The notes under the pieces: generated by a model
The model's database searches: none
The model's input: the letters and a program-made list of their open reading frames with translations, nothing else
What the model was told of the DNA's origin: nothing
In this document: positions 46,601 to 54,688 of the stretch, one piece after another
How positions within the stretch are numbered: the stretch's first letter is position 1
Layout of the letters: each line of letters begins with the position of its first letter
NCBI GenBank assembly: GCA_963718195.1
Contig: CAVQYQ010000004.1
Span: forward strand, 251,843 to 315,842
DNA: 64,000 nt
Source: MADRE3 sp963718195
GTDB taxonomy: Bacteria > Desulfobacterota > Desulfobulbia > Desulfobulbales > Desulfocapsaceae
Direction of reading: 5' to 3'
Program-made: the position numbers and the translations under genes

Positions 46601-48894
46601 GGGGCTTCTTCCAACAGCCATTGTCTACGGAGGTGTAACAGCTCGTCCTGCGGCACCGAAGCGATAGCCTTGTCGAGAATACCAACCAATTCAGGCCAAT
46701 CATTCCGGACACCTACCATGAAAGCATCCTGCTGCCCCTCTTCTCCCAGGAATAGATAATTGGACAATCTGAGGTTACTGAGGCCCTGCTCAGCGATCAG
46801 GTAGTTTCCAACACCAGAGTCAAGCACCGCAGCTTTAGCCTGATCGTGAGCCACCGCCTGTAATGCAGCACTCGGGTTCTCTGTCTCAATAATCGTGCAA
46901 CCGGGACACGTTTCTCTCACATAGGCTGCGTCTGAATACCCTTTAGGGATTGCCAATGTGCTCTCTGCAAAATCTTCAATGGAACTCACACCGTGAGTAT
47001 TCCAGCGAACGAAAAGACCCGTGAGATTCTTAAAGTAAGGGGTGGAGAACAACATGTACGCCAATCGTTCTTCAGTCATTGCAACCCCGTGAAGCGCGTC
47101 GACTCTTTTGTTTTTCACATCATTTACCGCGCTGTTCCAGTCATCCGTACTCTGCCACTCGATTGTAAACCCAGCCAGGTCAGAGAGCAGCTCCAGGTAT
47201 TCGACACTGAATCCCTGCGGCTTGCCACCTTTAAAAAAATCATACGGAGGAAAGGTCTTGTCGTTAATAACGCGGATTACCGGGTGCTCTTTCAACCAGA
47301 TGCGTTCTTCAGGGGTTAAATCAAGAACAGACGCTTCAGCCTGAAGACGGTTCAGCCATTTGTCGCTTAAAACTTGAAATTCTTCATCAGTTATTTCGGC
47401 CATACCTTTAGACAGGATACTTGCCAGGATGCTATCCTTTTTAGGGACGGCTAGATGAAGGGGCATGGGTCGACCAGCCCCGATACCCAGCTCACCACCC
47501 ACTTTTAAATTAGTCATCAGGTGTTTGTCCATCAGGTAGTTAACAGCAGGCATGATGTCGTAGAGAGCGTCGGCTTGTCCAACAGATACCGCTCGCATTG
47601 ATTCAACAATATCCCTGACCTCCACGACTTCCACTTCCGGATACTCCTTGAGCAGCTCGGCAATATGAAATCCCTTGGGCACCGCAATTCGTTTACCGTA
47701 CAGGTCCGTGATGGAGGTAACCAGCGGAAAATCCTTGCGAGTAAAGAGCGTCTGGGCCAGGGTTACAAATGGAGGGGTGTAGCTGAGGTAAGCTTCTCTC
47801 TCTGGTGTTTTGGCAATATTGAGCATGACATCCAGCTCACCTGACTTCATCATGGTCAGAAATTCATCCCAGCTTGGACCAGTGATGAATTGAATACTGA
47901 ATCCAATTTTTTCAGCCAGTAGACGCATGTAGTCGATGGAGAACCCTTTGGGCCGGTTATGCTCGGCAAAATTGAAGGGAGGGCTTGTGGTTTCGTTCTG
48001 TACACGAATGATCGGGTGAGCTTCGAGCCAGGCGTGCTCTTCTTCGGTAAATCTAATTTTATTTGTGTTGGCAGCTGGTGCTTTCTCTTCAACCCGATTG
48101 ACCCACTGATTTTTTATGGCATTTTTTTTCGTCGTCGGAATTGTATTGAAAACCTTATCGATGAGTTTTTGCAAGACCGGCCAATCCTTGCGGACTGCCA
48201 TATGTATTGTTTGAGCTTTAAAGGGCACTGTTGATCTGGGTTTAATGCCAGGCAAGGTAAGCTCGTTGATGTGGTAAGATGTTGAGATTAAATCGCCGAT
48301 ATAGGCGTCTGCCTCACCGATTACGATTTTTGCCAATGCGTCTTGAATGGTTGAGACGGTTATCACCTTGTAATGGGGATACTGTGATTGTAAAACATCT
48401 TCTATGGTGTACCCCTTAACAACAACGGTGGTCTTGTTTTGCAGATCGGTAAATTCAGAAATGGTTGGGTCGTCGCTACGGGTAAAAACAAACTCAGGCA
48501 GCGCCAGGTACGGCTCAGTAAACCGGAGAAACTCTTCCCGATCAGTGGAATGGTAAAGTGCCGGTAAAACGTCAATTTCTTTCCGGCGAGCCATTGATAA
48601 AAGTTCACTCCAAGGGGGACCGGTTATCACCTCAATCTCAAGACCGAGTTTCTCGCCTATGATCTGCAAATAATCATTTGCAATACCAGCATACCCAGTT
48701 GCACCATCAACAAAATCAAAGGGCGCCCAGTCTGTTTCACCACCCACCACAATCTTTTGGTGAGAGGCCAGCCATGACTGCTCTTCTGGTGTGAGCTGCA
48801 ACTCTTTCGTGTCAGCACCAATACTCAACACAGGCAGACATAGCAGGAGGAGGGATATCCAGAGGGATAAACCACAAATCTGGACTTTTTGCAT
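43630..48894 (-). CDS. Giant receptor: three SBP_bac_3 domains, periplasmic sensor region, four PAS domains, no kinase
   Basis: A 1754-aa protein from the ATG at 48894 (GGAGTGTTTT upstream; the extension is not supported). After a signal peptide come three tandem bacterial solute-binding domains, at about residues 46-267, 294-517 and 536-762, each following a LTPEE-x-WL repeat. Helices at 781-803 and 818-840 bracket a short loop, then a large periplasmic sensor region, probably Cache (841-1165), a helix (1167-1191), and four PAS domains (1222-1725). It ends in a coiled coil (RKLAVGRELKMIELKQEIN) and has no HisKA or HATPase. BvgS-like kinases carry one or two SBP domains; three with no kinase is odd. 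It is the first gene of the operon. Confidence 0.9.
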   Translation of the reverse strand: MQKVQICGLSLWISLLLLCLPVLSIGADTKELQLTPEEQSWLASHQKIVVGGETDWAPFDFVDGATGYAGIANDYLQIIGEKLGLEIEVITGPPWSELLSMARRKEIDVLPALYHSTDREEFLRFTEPYLALPEFVFTRSDDPTISEFTDLQNKTTVVVKGYTIEDVLQSQYPHYKVITVSTIQDALAKIVIGEADAYIGDLISTSYHINELTLPGIKPRSTVPFKAQTIHMAVRKDWPVLQKLIDKVFNTIPTTKKNAIKNQWVNRVEEKAPAANTNKIRFTEEEHAWLEAHPIIRVQNETTSPPFNFAEHNRPKGFSIDYMRLLAEKIGFSIQFITGPSWDEFLTMMKSGELDVMLNIAKTPEREAYLSYTPPFVTLAQTLFTRKDFPLVTSITDLYGKRIAVPKGFHIAELLKEYPEVEVVEVRDIVESMRAVSVGQADALYDIMPAVNYLMDKHLMTNLKVGGELGIGAGRPMPLHLAVPKKDSILASILSKGMAEITDEEFQVLSDKWLNRLQAEASVLDLTPEERIWLKEHPVIRVINDKTFPPYDFFKGGKPQGFSVEYLELLSDLAGFTIEWQSTDDWNSAVNDVKNKRVDALHGVAMTEERLAYMLFSTPYFKNLTGLFVRWNTHGVSSIEDFAESTLAIPKGYSDAAYVRETCPGCTIIETENPSAALQAVAHDQAKAAVLDSGVGNYLIAEQGLSNLRLSNYLFLGEEGQQDAFMVGVRNDWPELVGILDKAIASVPQDELLHLRRQWLLEEAPKPAAAVVDHVSYMQILKYGLTALLLLLLLALVVLKFIKAERVSEIFGSKRFRTYVFVGLVMFIMIVIVMGWLALGSIRQKVLSNTESSLRGGLKIADYALEYWARDRKNMLKQLGQNPVLMEATERLLQVPPQRETLLSAPALRDARKFFENDPGVFDNIGFFIISPDYISIGSRRDTNIGTRNLIADQRPDLIRRAFEGELLFVPPIRSDVHLGKTEVTKSPEMPPTMFFMGPIENKNGDIIAVFTVRVDPTKGLTESLQVAGDTYSQETYAFNKNGVLLTNSRFEAQLLQIGLLEEGQSSSMQLVLKDPGVNLVKGENPLIARAERPLTFMAERAIASRNESRGSKLDSAALVIDMDVEGYRDYRGVPVFGAWLWDMNLDVGVAVEIDVEEAMSNYIYVRNILFVVLGLTLMLSTGVTILVLVLGQRTSKLLASAKDTLEDTVQERTAELTAAEEHSRLILSSMGEGLIEVNTAGQATFVNASALLMLGYTEEELLGHSIHDRIHHSHPDGSPFDIRDCPMNKSFTDGVRHTINDEVLWRKDGTSVPVEYSATPMIRHGSVVGAVIVFQDVSERIKAAHEVQTTKDQLQEILDKSPIAVAFSTGGVIHFTNPSFEAQFGVKVGDQSPDLYVHPTERDDIIAMMQRDGQVSNHEIQMFNKDNQIRDMLISYIPITYEEEEGILGWLLDITERKQAEREILESEAKFRFLFDGVSIPLCYVREDGTIAEINPKLTELFGYTLEDISTIDHWFEHAYPDPQYRQRAYESWSAAVENAHREGTEIKAAEYQLTCKSGAVKSVMIAGSVFEGSLLVTFIDITGRKEMEAALFRERDRLDEMMNTSPVGVAITVNGVFRFTNRNWSQLTGLKEGDTPEGLYVDPESRKAMIDALVKHGRLENYEVKLYDRNREIRDMLVTFYAFDYENEPGVLGWTVDVTDMKKIEKELRDKFNDLERFRKLAVGRELKMIELKQEINDLLEKSDGTTKYKIH

Positions 48895-49306
48895 AAAACA
48901 CTCCTTACTGAAAAAATAGCGTCCTTGAGAAGTCACTGATAACTTTAACTATATAATATATTTTGTTTTTTAAATTGACCGAGGACTTCCCACGATGAGC
49001 TGCGACAGGCTCGTCCATTTCAGTGCATAAAAATAGAGGTTCTTTCTCCAGATGAAACCGCACTGAGGTTGGCAAGGAGGAAAAGCCTCTGCAAGCGCCT
49101 GATAATCTATCGCACGTCAGTTGGGATTGCAATTACCATAATGAAAAAGCGTTGGAATAGTCTACATATCAGTGAGCTGATGAGTAATGGTCAAAAAGCA
49201 GTTGAGATGCAAACAGTGAAATAGTTTGGAATCCAGACACTATCATTTAACATCTGATCATGAGTGCTTACTGTTCTGCTTATATCCTTAAAGAGGACGG
49301 TACACC
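48895..49306. other. Upstream region of the signalling operon
   Basis: 412 bp. AT-rich around 48945-48980, where a promoter could lie. No gene and no strong hairpin was found. Confidence 0.3.
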
Positions 49307-49585
49307 ATGCATAAAGGGGACACCGTTATCGCTGACCACCCTGACAGCAGATCAAAAAAGTTCATCCGATCATATGGTATTGTTCAAGAAATAACCAAAG
49401 CAGGCAGTGTCGTCATTGAAATGGCAGATGGCTCTGTAATCACACGGGGTGTCAACTCAATCGCCGTCTATATCCAGCCTCCGTCTAACTGGCCGGAGCT
49501 GTATGAGCAACAGCAGGTTGAGTTCTCCCAGCCAAAGAGACCAATGATGGCTCATGGTTCATTCACCAGACGGGGACATCATTGA
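49307..49585 (+). CDS. Small hypothetical protein, possible SH3-like barrel
   Basis: A 92-aa protein from the ATG at 49307 with GAGGACGG upstream. It begins MHKGDTVIADHPDSRSKKFIRSYGIVQEI and VVIEMADGSVITRGVNSIAVYI, a beta-strand pattern like small SH3-like or DUF3553 proteins. No family recognised. Confidence 0.6.
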   Translation: MHKGDTVIADHPDSRSKKFIRSYGIVQEITKAGSVVIEMADGSVITRGVNSIAVYIQPPSNWPELYEQQQVEFSQPKRPMMAHGSFTRRGHH

Positions 49586-49924
49586 TTCAAACTAAAGATC
49601 TCTGTATATGCTGACAATACAATGCGTTGATTTCTAACAACCGACAGCTGGATAATCTACTGTATCTTTATTCGTAAACCCTGGTTACCAAGTTTTTTTC
49701 AATATTATGCCTGTTCAGGATTGCGATGGGAGAAAGTTGTAATACATTAACCTAAGAGCGGACCGAAAATATCGGACAAGTCACTCTGGACCAATAGGAC
49801 CAGAGATGATAGTGTATGTTTCACACGCAGTTATTTTCTTATAAGACTGCGTCGCCGATATTATTTACGGCCACACGAGAACCAGCATCACCACATTTCC
49901 CAACCCTTTGCCAAGGAGGCACCC
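49586..49924. other. Spacer before dodecin
   Basis: 339 bp with no gene or strong structure identified. Confidence 0.3.
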
Positions 49925-50137
49925 ATGTCTGAGAGCGTCTACAAAATCATCGAGATGGTTGGATCAAGCCCTGTATCCTGGGAAGAAGCTGCACAGAATG
50001 CAGTAAAAGCAGCAGGGTTAAGCCTGCGTGATTTGCGAATTGCCGAAGTTGTAAAACTCGATATGGTCGTTGAAGAGGGGAAAGCCGCCATCTATCGTGC
50101 ACGAGTGAATTTATCTTTCAAAGTCCTTTCCGACTAA
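49925..50137 (+). CDS. Dodecin (flavin-binding storage protein)
   Basis: A 70-aa dodecin from the ATG at 49925 with AAGGAGG upstream. The sequence MSESVYKIIEMVGSSPVSWEEAAQNAV, then VVKLDMVVEEGKAAIYRARVNLSFKV is the complete family. Dodecins assemble into twelve-subunit shells that bind and shield flavins. It is single-gene and monocistronic. Confidence 0.96.
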   Translation: MSESVYKIIEMVGSSPVSWEEAAQNAVKAAGLSLRDLRIAEVVKLDMVVEEGKAAIYRARVNLSFKVLSD

Positions 50138-50666
50138 GGCATCGCCTGAGAGAGTCGACTGAACGACCCGCGCGCGAAATCGTCGGTAAGACTGCAGTGC
50201 GATAAAATAATTCAAGTCCCCTTTTCTCGGGCTATGGCTCATCTCCGGGTAAATGCATGACGATTGGTGTTGTGCATGATATTCCAGGGGATTGGAACGC
50301 TCCAGACAGGGTTGGTATGCTCAATACTCTGTCTGGGTGACTCGCTTTTAAAAAAGGTGTTCTTCCCCTTGCATTGATGATATGAGTGACTTGCCAGCAT
50401 CCACCTTTGATGATGAAATCAGCTCCTCGTAGCGAAATGGGCACAGATAGAGAGCGGAGATGCTGGAGGCATTTAAATAGAGGCGTTTGATCAATAAGTG
50501 TTGTCCATCTAACCTAACAATATTGGCTATTTACCATTGAAAACAAACAGAATATAGTGGAAAATCGTGCGTGCCATAAAGATCTTCACAGCGCACTCCC
50601 GTAAAATCACTTATTATAGATACTTCACAAGTGATTCTTAACAGATATTCTGGAACCCAAAAAGAC
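50138..50666. other. Spacer between dodecin and the receiver-LpxC gene
   Basis: 529 bp without a supported gene. A minus-strand open frame at 50232-50444 is likely chance. The promoter of the receiver-LpxC gene presumably lies in the AT-rich 50490-50660 part. Confidence 0.3.
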
Positions 50667-52001
50667 ATGAATTCTATTTGTATAGTAGACGATCAGCCCC
50701 ACATCGGCTCGACCGTTTCGGGCATACTGGCAGACGAAGGATATGAGACCATTGTATTCCAGGATGCAGAAAGTTTCTGGCAGAGCCTCGATACTCAGGA
50801 ACCCTCTCTCGTCCTTCTGGATATATGGCTTCCAGGCGTTGACGGCCTGGAACTTCTGAAACGTTTGCACGAACGATTCCCAACACTCCCCATCATCATG
50901 ATGAGCGGACATGCAGGGATCGAAACGGTCGTTACTGCCATAAAAGCCGGTGCCTACGATTTCATGGAAAAACCACTTCATCTTGAAGCATTACTTGAGA
51001 AAGTGGATTCCGCCATTCATCATCGACCTTTCAAAAATGGCTCGTCCTCGTCCTCGTCTTCGGGTACAGGGCTCGACATCACCAATCCGGAATCTTTAAT
51101 ACCTGCCGGTACGGTGGAGGTGGTCGTTTCGTCTGAACATCAACGCACCCTTGGAGAAAATGTTGTCCTTAACGGTGTTGGGCTTTTGAGTGGCCGGAAA
51201 ACGGGTATAATATTGAGCCCTCTGGGAGTTAATGAAGGCATCGTCTTTCAAACCCTGAACGGTGAAACCATCCCTGGCCATATCACTTCTTTGGAAAATT
51301 TTTCCAAAACTGATCCATCGAAAATCTTCTCTGCTAACTCAACCACGTTGGAAAACGGCAGGCAACAGATTCGTACAGTTGAACATCTTATGGCTATCTT
51401 TTCCATATACGGCATAACCAATGTGCTCATAAAGGTCGATGACGAGATACCCAACATAGATGGTTCAGCAAAGGGCTTCAATGACCTCATAGGACAGGTT
51501 GGGATCGTGGAACAGCAGGCATCCTCCAAGGTTGCCGTCATACGAAAAAAGATAGGAATTGGCAAAGAGCAGAGCCAGGAAAAACATCTCTATGCCGAAC
51601 CTTTCAATGGTTTCGAAATAGTGATGAGGGTCGATTATCCCCAGCCTATAGGCGAACAGATATTCACGTTCAACCCTGAAAAAGAATCTTTTTCAAAAGA
51701 AATAGCCCCTGCTCGATCATTTAATACCTTTGAAAATATCGAAATGGCCCAGAGACTTGGAAAGGTGGGGAGTGGATATCTCAATTCCCATATAATTATG
51801 TATGAGGGCAAGGTTATAAATACGGAGCTTCGTTATCCCGACGAATTCGTGCGCCACAAAATACTGGACTTGATTGGAGACCTCTATTTGCTCGGTTTGC
51901 CAATCAGAGGAAGATTTGTCGCTAACATGACTTCTCATGGCTACAATCAGGCCCTGGTCGAGCGTTTGTATCAGGCAATCCATTACAGTTCCGGAGAATA
52001 G
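50667..52001 (+). CDS. Receiver-LpxC fusion (response regulator + UDP-3-O-acyl-GlcNAc deacetylase)
   Basis: A 444-aa fusion. Residues 1-120 are a CheY-like receiver: D8-D9, D52 in LVLLDIW, S80, K102. A Ser-rich linker (126-132) joins it to an LpxC domain (about 155-444). LpxC motifs are intact: E239-H240 in TVEHLMA, EIPNIDGSA, ARSF, H397-K398 and D401 in RHKILD, D405, and H424. These include the zinc ligands and catalytic residues of LpxC, the committed step of lipid A synthesis. The domain lacks the normal C-terminal tail and has a divergent region around 365-390. Coupling of a phosphorylatable receiver to LpxC implies control of lipid A synthesis by a two-component system (inferred). ATG at 50667; ribosome-binding site weak. 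Confidence 0.9.
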   Translation: MNSICIVDDQPHIGSTVSGILADEGYETIVFQDAESFWQSLDTQEPSLVLLDIWLPGVDGLELLKRLHERFPTLPIIMMSGHAGIETVVTAIKAGAYDFMEKPLHLEALLEKVDSAIHHRPFKNGSSSSSSSGTGLDITNPESLIPAGTVEVVVSSEHQRTLGENVVLNGVGLLSGRKTGIILSPLGVNEGIVFQTLNGETIPGHITSLENFSKTDPSKIFSANSTTLENGRQQIRTVEHLMAIFSIYGITNVLIKVDDEIPNIDGSAKGFNDLIGQVGIVEQQASSKVAVIRKKIGIGKEQSQEKHLYAEPFNGFEIVMRVDYPQPIGEQIFTFNPEKESFSKEIAPARSFNTFENIEMAQRLGKVGSGYLNSHIIMYEGKVINTELRYPDEFVRHKILDLIGDLYLLGLPIRGRFVANMTSHGYNQALVERLYQAIHYSSGE

Positions 52002-52153
52002 CAAAAATAATCCAAGCGGTATGAGGCAGTTTGTCAGTGCAAATAACTGTAATAGCTGGATAATAACACCTTACCAAATAAGAAATATTTTTGACTGAAG
52101 GGGGAGAGGCTTCAGGTTCTTACACGTAATGACCTAGATTATAGGAGAAAACC

Positions 52154-52618
52154 ATGAATCCAAGAATGAAATTAGCATCCCCGGCAACAATCACAATAGT
52201 TATCTTATCTCTTCTTCTACTTATGGGATGTGCTGCATCTATAAAAGATCAATTTAAGCAAGATATGATGGCGCAAGGTGTAAAACCACTCTCGAGCGCT
52301 GAGCTTAAAAGCCTTATGAATAATGCAACTCAGCATGAGCAACATCCTACAAATTATAAGGGTACATTTCATTATTCAGCCGATGGAACAGCGGATGGTA
52401 AAGTTTGGGGGGCTTTTGGTGAGAGAGTATACATCGGTAAGTGGTACATCAATGATCAAGGAGCACTGTGCCAAGAATGGGAAAGTAAAAAAAATTGTTA
52501 CCTTTATTACCCTACGAAAAAGAGAGATATCGAATACACCAGAGTCCAATTATCCGGACCGCAATCAATCGATTGGCCTGATGGATTAACTCCAGTTACC
52601 ATAACACCTGGGATGTAA
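52154..52618 (+). CDS. Lipoprotein, unknown (possibly DUF995-like)
   Basis: A 154-aa lipoprotein starting at the ATG at 52154 (AGGAG upstream). The signal helix ends in the lipobox LLMGC (Cys26). The mature part includes GTFHYSADGTADGKVW and GKWYINDQGALCQEWESKKNCYLYY, with a Cys pair, weakly like DUF995. It is first in an AT-richer block with two membrane proteins. Confidence 0.75.
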   Translation: MNPRMKLASPATITIVILSLLLLMGCAASIKDQFKQDMMAQGVKPLSSAELKSLMNNATQHEQHPTNYKGTFHYSADGTADGKVWGAFGERVYIGKWYINDQGALCQEWESKKNCYLYYPTKKRDIEYTRVQLSGPQSIDWPDGLTPVTITPGM

Positions 52619-52670
52619 ACGCATTGGAAAGTTTATTAGAGGATATGCGTCTTCCGGAATATTTAGAGGT

Positions 52671-52988
52671 TTGAATGATGTAATTGTCATTTTATATGGT
52701 CTAATTGCATTTCCATTTATTGCATTATTCTTAATGGAACTAACAAGATATAGATACCTAGCTGGGTTCTTTGCTGTCGCCTTTTTCTTCTACAGAATGC
52801 ATACTTTTATCGATTCTACTCAACAGCCTCAAACAATAATTTCAGTAATATTTGAAGAATCTTTCAAGCTGTTTTGTGGTTCTATGTTGGCGGTCGGGAG
52901 CTTTATTGGCTTTTTGGGTTCGTTTTGGAATATGGACACAACTTTCCGAGATAAAGCCCAAGAAGTCTCCGAAAGCATTTTCGAATAA
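52671..52988 (+). CDS. Small membrane protein, unknown
   Basis: A 105-aa protein predicted from a TTG at 52671; no ATG precedes the stop at 52638. GAGG is very close to the TTG, so the start is uncertain. Three hydrophobic segments. No family recognised. AT-rich. Confidence 0.5.
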   Translation: MNDVIVILYGLIAFPFIALFLMELTRYRYLAGFFAVAFFFYRMHTFIDSTQQPQTIISVIFEESFKLFCGSMLAVGSFIGFLGSFWNMDTTFRDKAQEVSESIFE

Positions 52989-53046
52989 GATCTTGAGCTC
53001 TCAGCGGCTATAGGGCCCAACTGTCGTTAGTTATCTAGAGCGTGAT

Positions 53047-53730
53047 ATGAGTGAATCAATAACATTCCATTGTGAATCCTTTAACAATCACAATACCTAT
53101 TATGATATCCATGAAAATGGATTAATGTACCGACCTGATGGTGACGAAACGTTTGATTTCGTTTGGAAGGATATCCAATATATTGAGGATATTACAGGTA
53201 ATCGAGTTGTTATCTTTTTATTTAACACAAAAGAAGTCCCAATCAACTATTCAACCACGGACTTTCCCGTTTTATTGAAAACTATCTGTTTAAAACTTTC
53301 TGAAATTCGGAAAGATAGTTTTCGTTCTCAGAAATTTACATTAGATTTAAAATATCTATTTCAGCTGAGGATTGCAGTTTGTCTGTTAGTACTGTCCCTC
53401 ATTGTCAGTCCTCTGGTAAGCAAAGTTTTATTTTTCACACTGTTAACGCTCTGTATTCCTCTGGGAATATTTTTCCAACGTACCCCATATTCGCTAACAG
53501 TAGACAGCCACAATCTTACATTTCATCATTTATTTAAAGAAACAGTTATCAATTATAATGAGATGCTCAATATCGATTTTGAGGTTAGAAATAATGACTA
53601 TGGCAGAACACTCTACATAGTGCTTAGGCTGAAAAACAAAAAGAAAATCACCATCAAGAGGATTGAGGACATCATACTTTTTTTCACCATGGTGCAGATA
53701 AAGTTAAACGAAAACAGCAAGATTCATTAA
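53047..53730 (+). CDS. Two-helix membrane protein, unknown
   Basis: A 227-aa protein with two central helices (LRIAVCLLVLSLIVSPLVS; VLFFTLLTLCIPLGIFF) between two soluble beta-rich parts, a layout like PH-domain-type membrane proteins (bPH/YdbS-like), which is only a resemblance. ATG at 53047; ribosome-binding site weak. AT-rich codon use. Confidence 0.6.
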   Translation: MSESITFHCESFNNHNTYYDIHENGLMYRPDGDETFDFVWKDIQYIEDITGNRVVIFLFNTKEVPINYSTTDFPVLLKTICLKLSEIRKDSFRSQKFTLDLKYLFQLRIAVCLLVLSLIVSPLVSKVLFFTLLTLCIPLGIFFQRTPYSLTVDSHNLTFHHLFKETVINYNEMLNIDFEVRNNDYGRTLYIVLRLKNKKKITIKRIEDIILFFTMVQIKLNENSKIH

Positions 53731-53764
53731 TTACCGAAAATGACCATTTAGGAAATAAAATAGC

Positions 53765-54103
53765 ATGAACACCAGTCACACGGGATTTAATCCAGATTAT
53801 GCAGAAGATGGACCGACGCTTGAACAAGTTAATGGATCGGTCGGGTACACTCTCCTCGAATTCGGTACACCCTGGTGCGGACACTGTCAGGTGGTACGCC
53901 CCGCAATACAGGAAGTGCTGACCGAGTATTCCGAACTGCCCCACATAAAGGTGTATGATGGAAAAGGTAAACGATTGGGCCGTGCATTTGGGGTTAAACT
54001 TTGGCCGACTTTGATCTTATTGCATAATGGTAAGGAAGTGGCGCGTCTGGTAAGGCCTGTAACAGATGAAGAGGTACGTCAACTAGTAGAGCAATCCGAA
54101 TAA
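53765..54103 (+). CDS. Thioredoxin-family protein
   Basis: A 112-aa thioredoxin-fold protein with the active site WCGHC (C38, C41). It has the usual FGVKLWPTLILLHNGKEV cis-Pro region. It differs from housekeeping TrxA (WCGPC) by His in the middle, as in PDI-like proteins. ATG at 53765 (AGGAAATAAAATAGC upstream). It is a likely disulfide oxidoreductase, with the partner unknown. Confidence 0.93.
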   Translation: MNTSHTGFNPDYAEDGPTLEQVNGSVGYTLLEFGTPWCGHCQVVRPAIQEVLTEYSELPHIKVYDGKGKRLGRAFGVKLWPTLILLHNGKEVARLVRPVTDEEVRQLVEQSE

Positions 54104-54199
54104 GTGAGGCCAAAAGAAATCCCTGCTTTCGTGGCGCATATGAATGAATTAGTGTCAACGTTCAATTTTCATTTTATATGCTCTCCGATCCAGTACAAT

Positions 54200-54688
54200 C
54201 TAAGTTACATTCAACACTGTCTGATCTCCAATCCTCAGATGTCGGCCGCATCTATCAGGTCTTTTCTTTTTTGCATGTAGTTCAAAAACATCTGCCAATT
54301 TTTGTTGAACCTCGATTGGAAAGTGCGCGCTCCTTTTACTTGATAATTTTACGTTTATGGCTAAGCACTCATTCGTAGCAACAACCTCTCCCGTGTCAGC
54401 ATGCGTCATTGTATGAAAATAGTGAATTCGTTTTTGATCCAAATCCAACAACTGAGTTATTATATTGACTTCTTCATCAACAAACAATTCCTTTAGATAG
54501 TCTACGTTCATACCAAGAGTATAGACGGAACAACCTGAATGTTTCTGATACTCAAGACCTATCCCCCATTCCTCATAAACGGAATCTGTTGCAAAATCAA
54601 ACGCGAGCACAAAATATGCCACATTTAGGTGACCATTATGATCAATCCATTCAGGTTGTATTTTTACATAATTTAACGATAAAGACAT
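54200..54688 (-). CDS. Hot-dog thioesterase, 4-hydroxybenzoyl-CoA type
   Basis: A 162-aa acyl-CoA thioesterase-like protein. It has the catalytic-type motif WIDHNGHLNVAYFVLAFD (D16), and MNVDYLKELFVDEEVNI. Proteins of this branch are found in carnitine/betaine catabolism (betainyl-CoA hydrolysis), which is suggestive only. ATG at 54688. It is convergent with the thioredoxin gene. Confidence 0.88.
   Translation of the reverse strand: MSLSLNYVKIQPEWIDHNGHLNVAYFVLAFDFATDSVYEEWGIGLEYQKHSGCSVYTLGMNVDYLKELFVDEEVNIITQLLDLDQKRIHYFHTMTHADTGEVVATNECLAINVKLSSKRSAHFPIEVQQKLADVFELHAKKKRPDRCGRHLRIGDQTVLNVT

Noticed and set aside
50232..50444. Minus-strand open frame of 70 codons downstream of dodecin
   Set aside because: No ribosome-binding site, unlikely composition, and no family signal.
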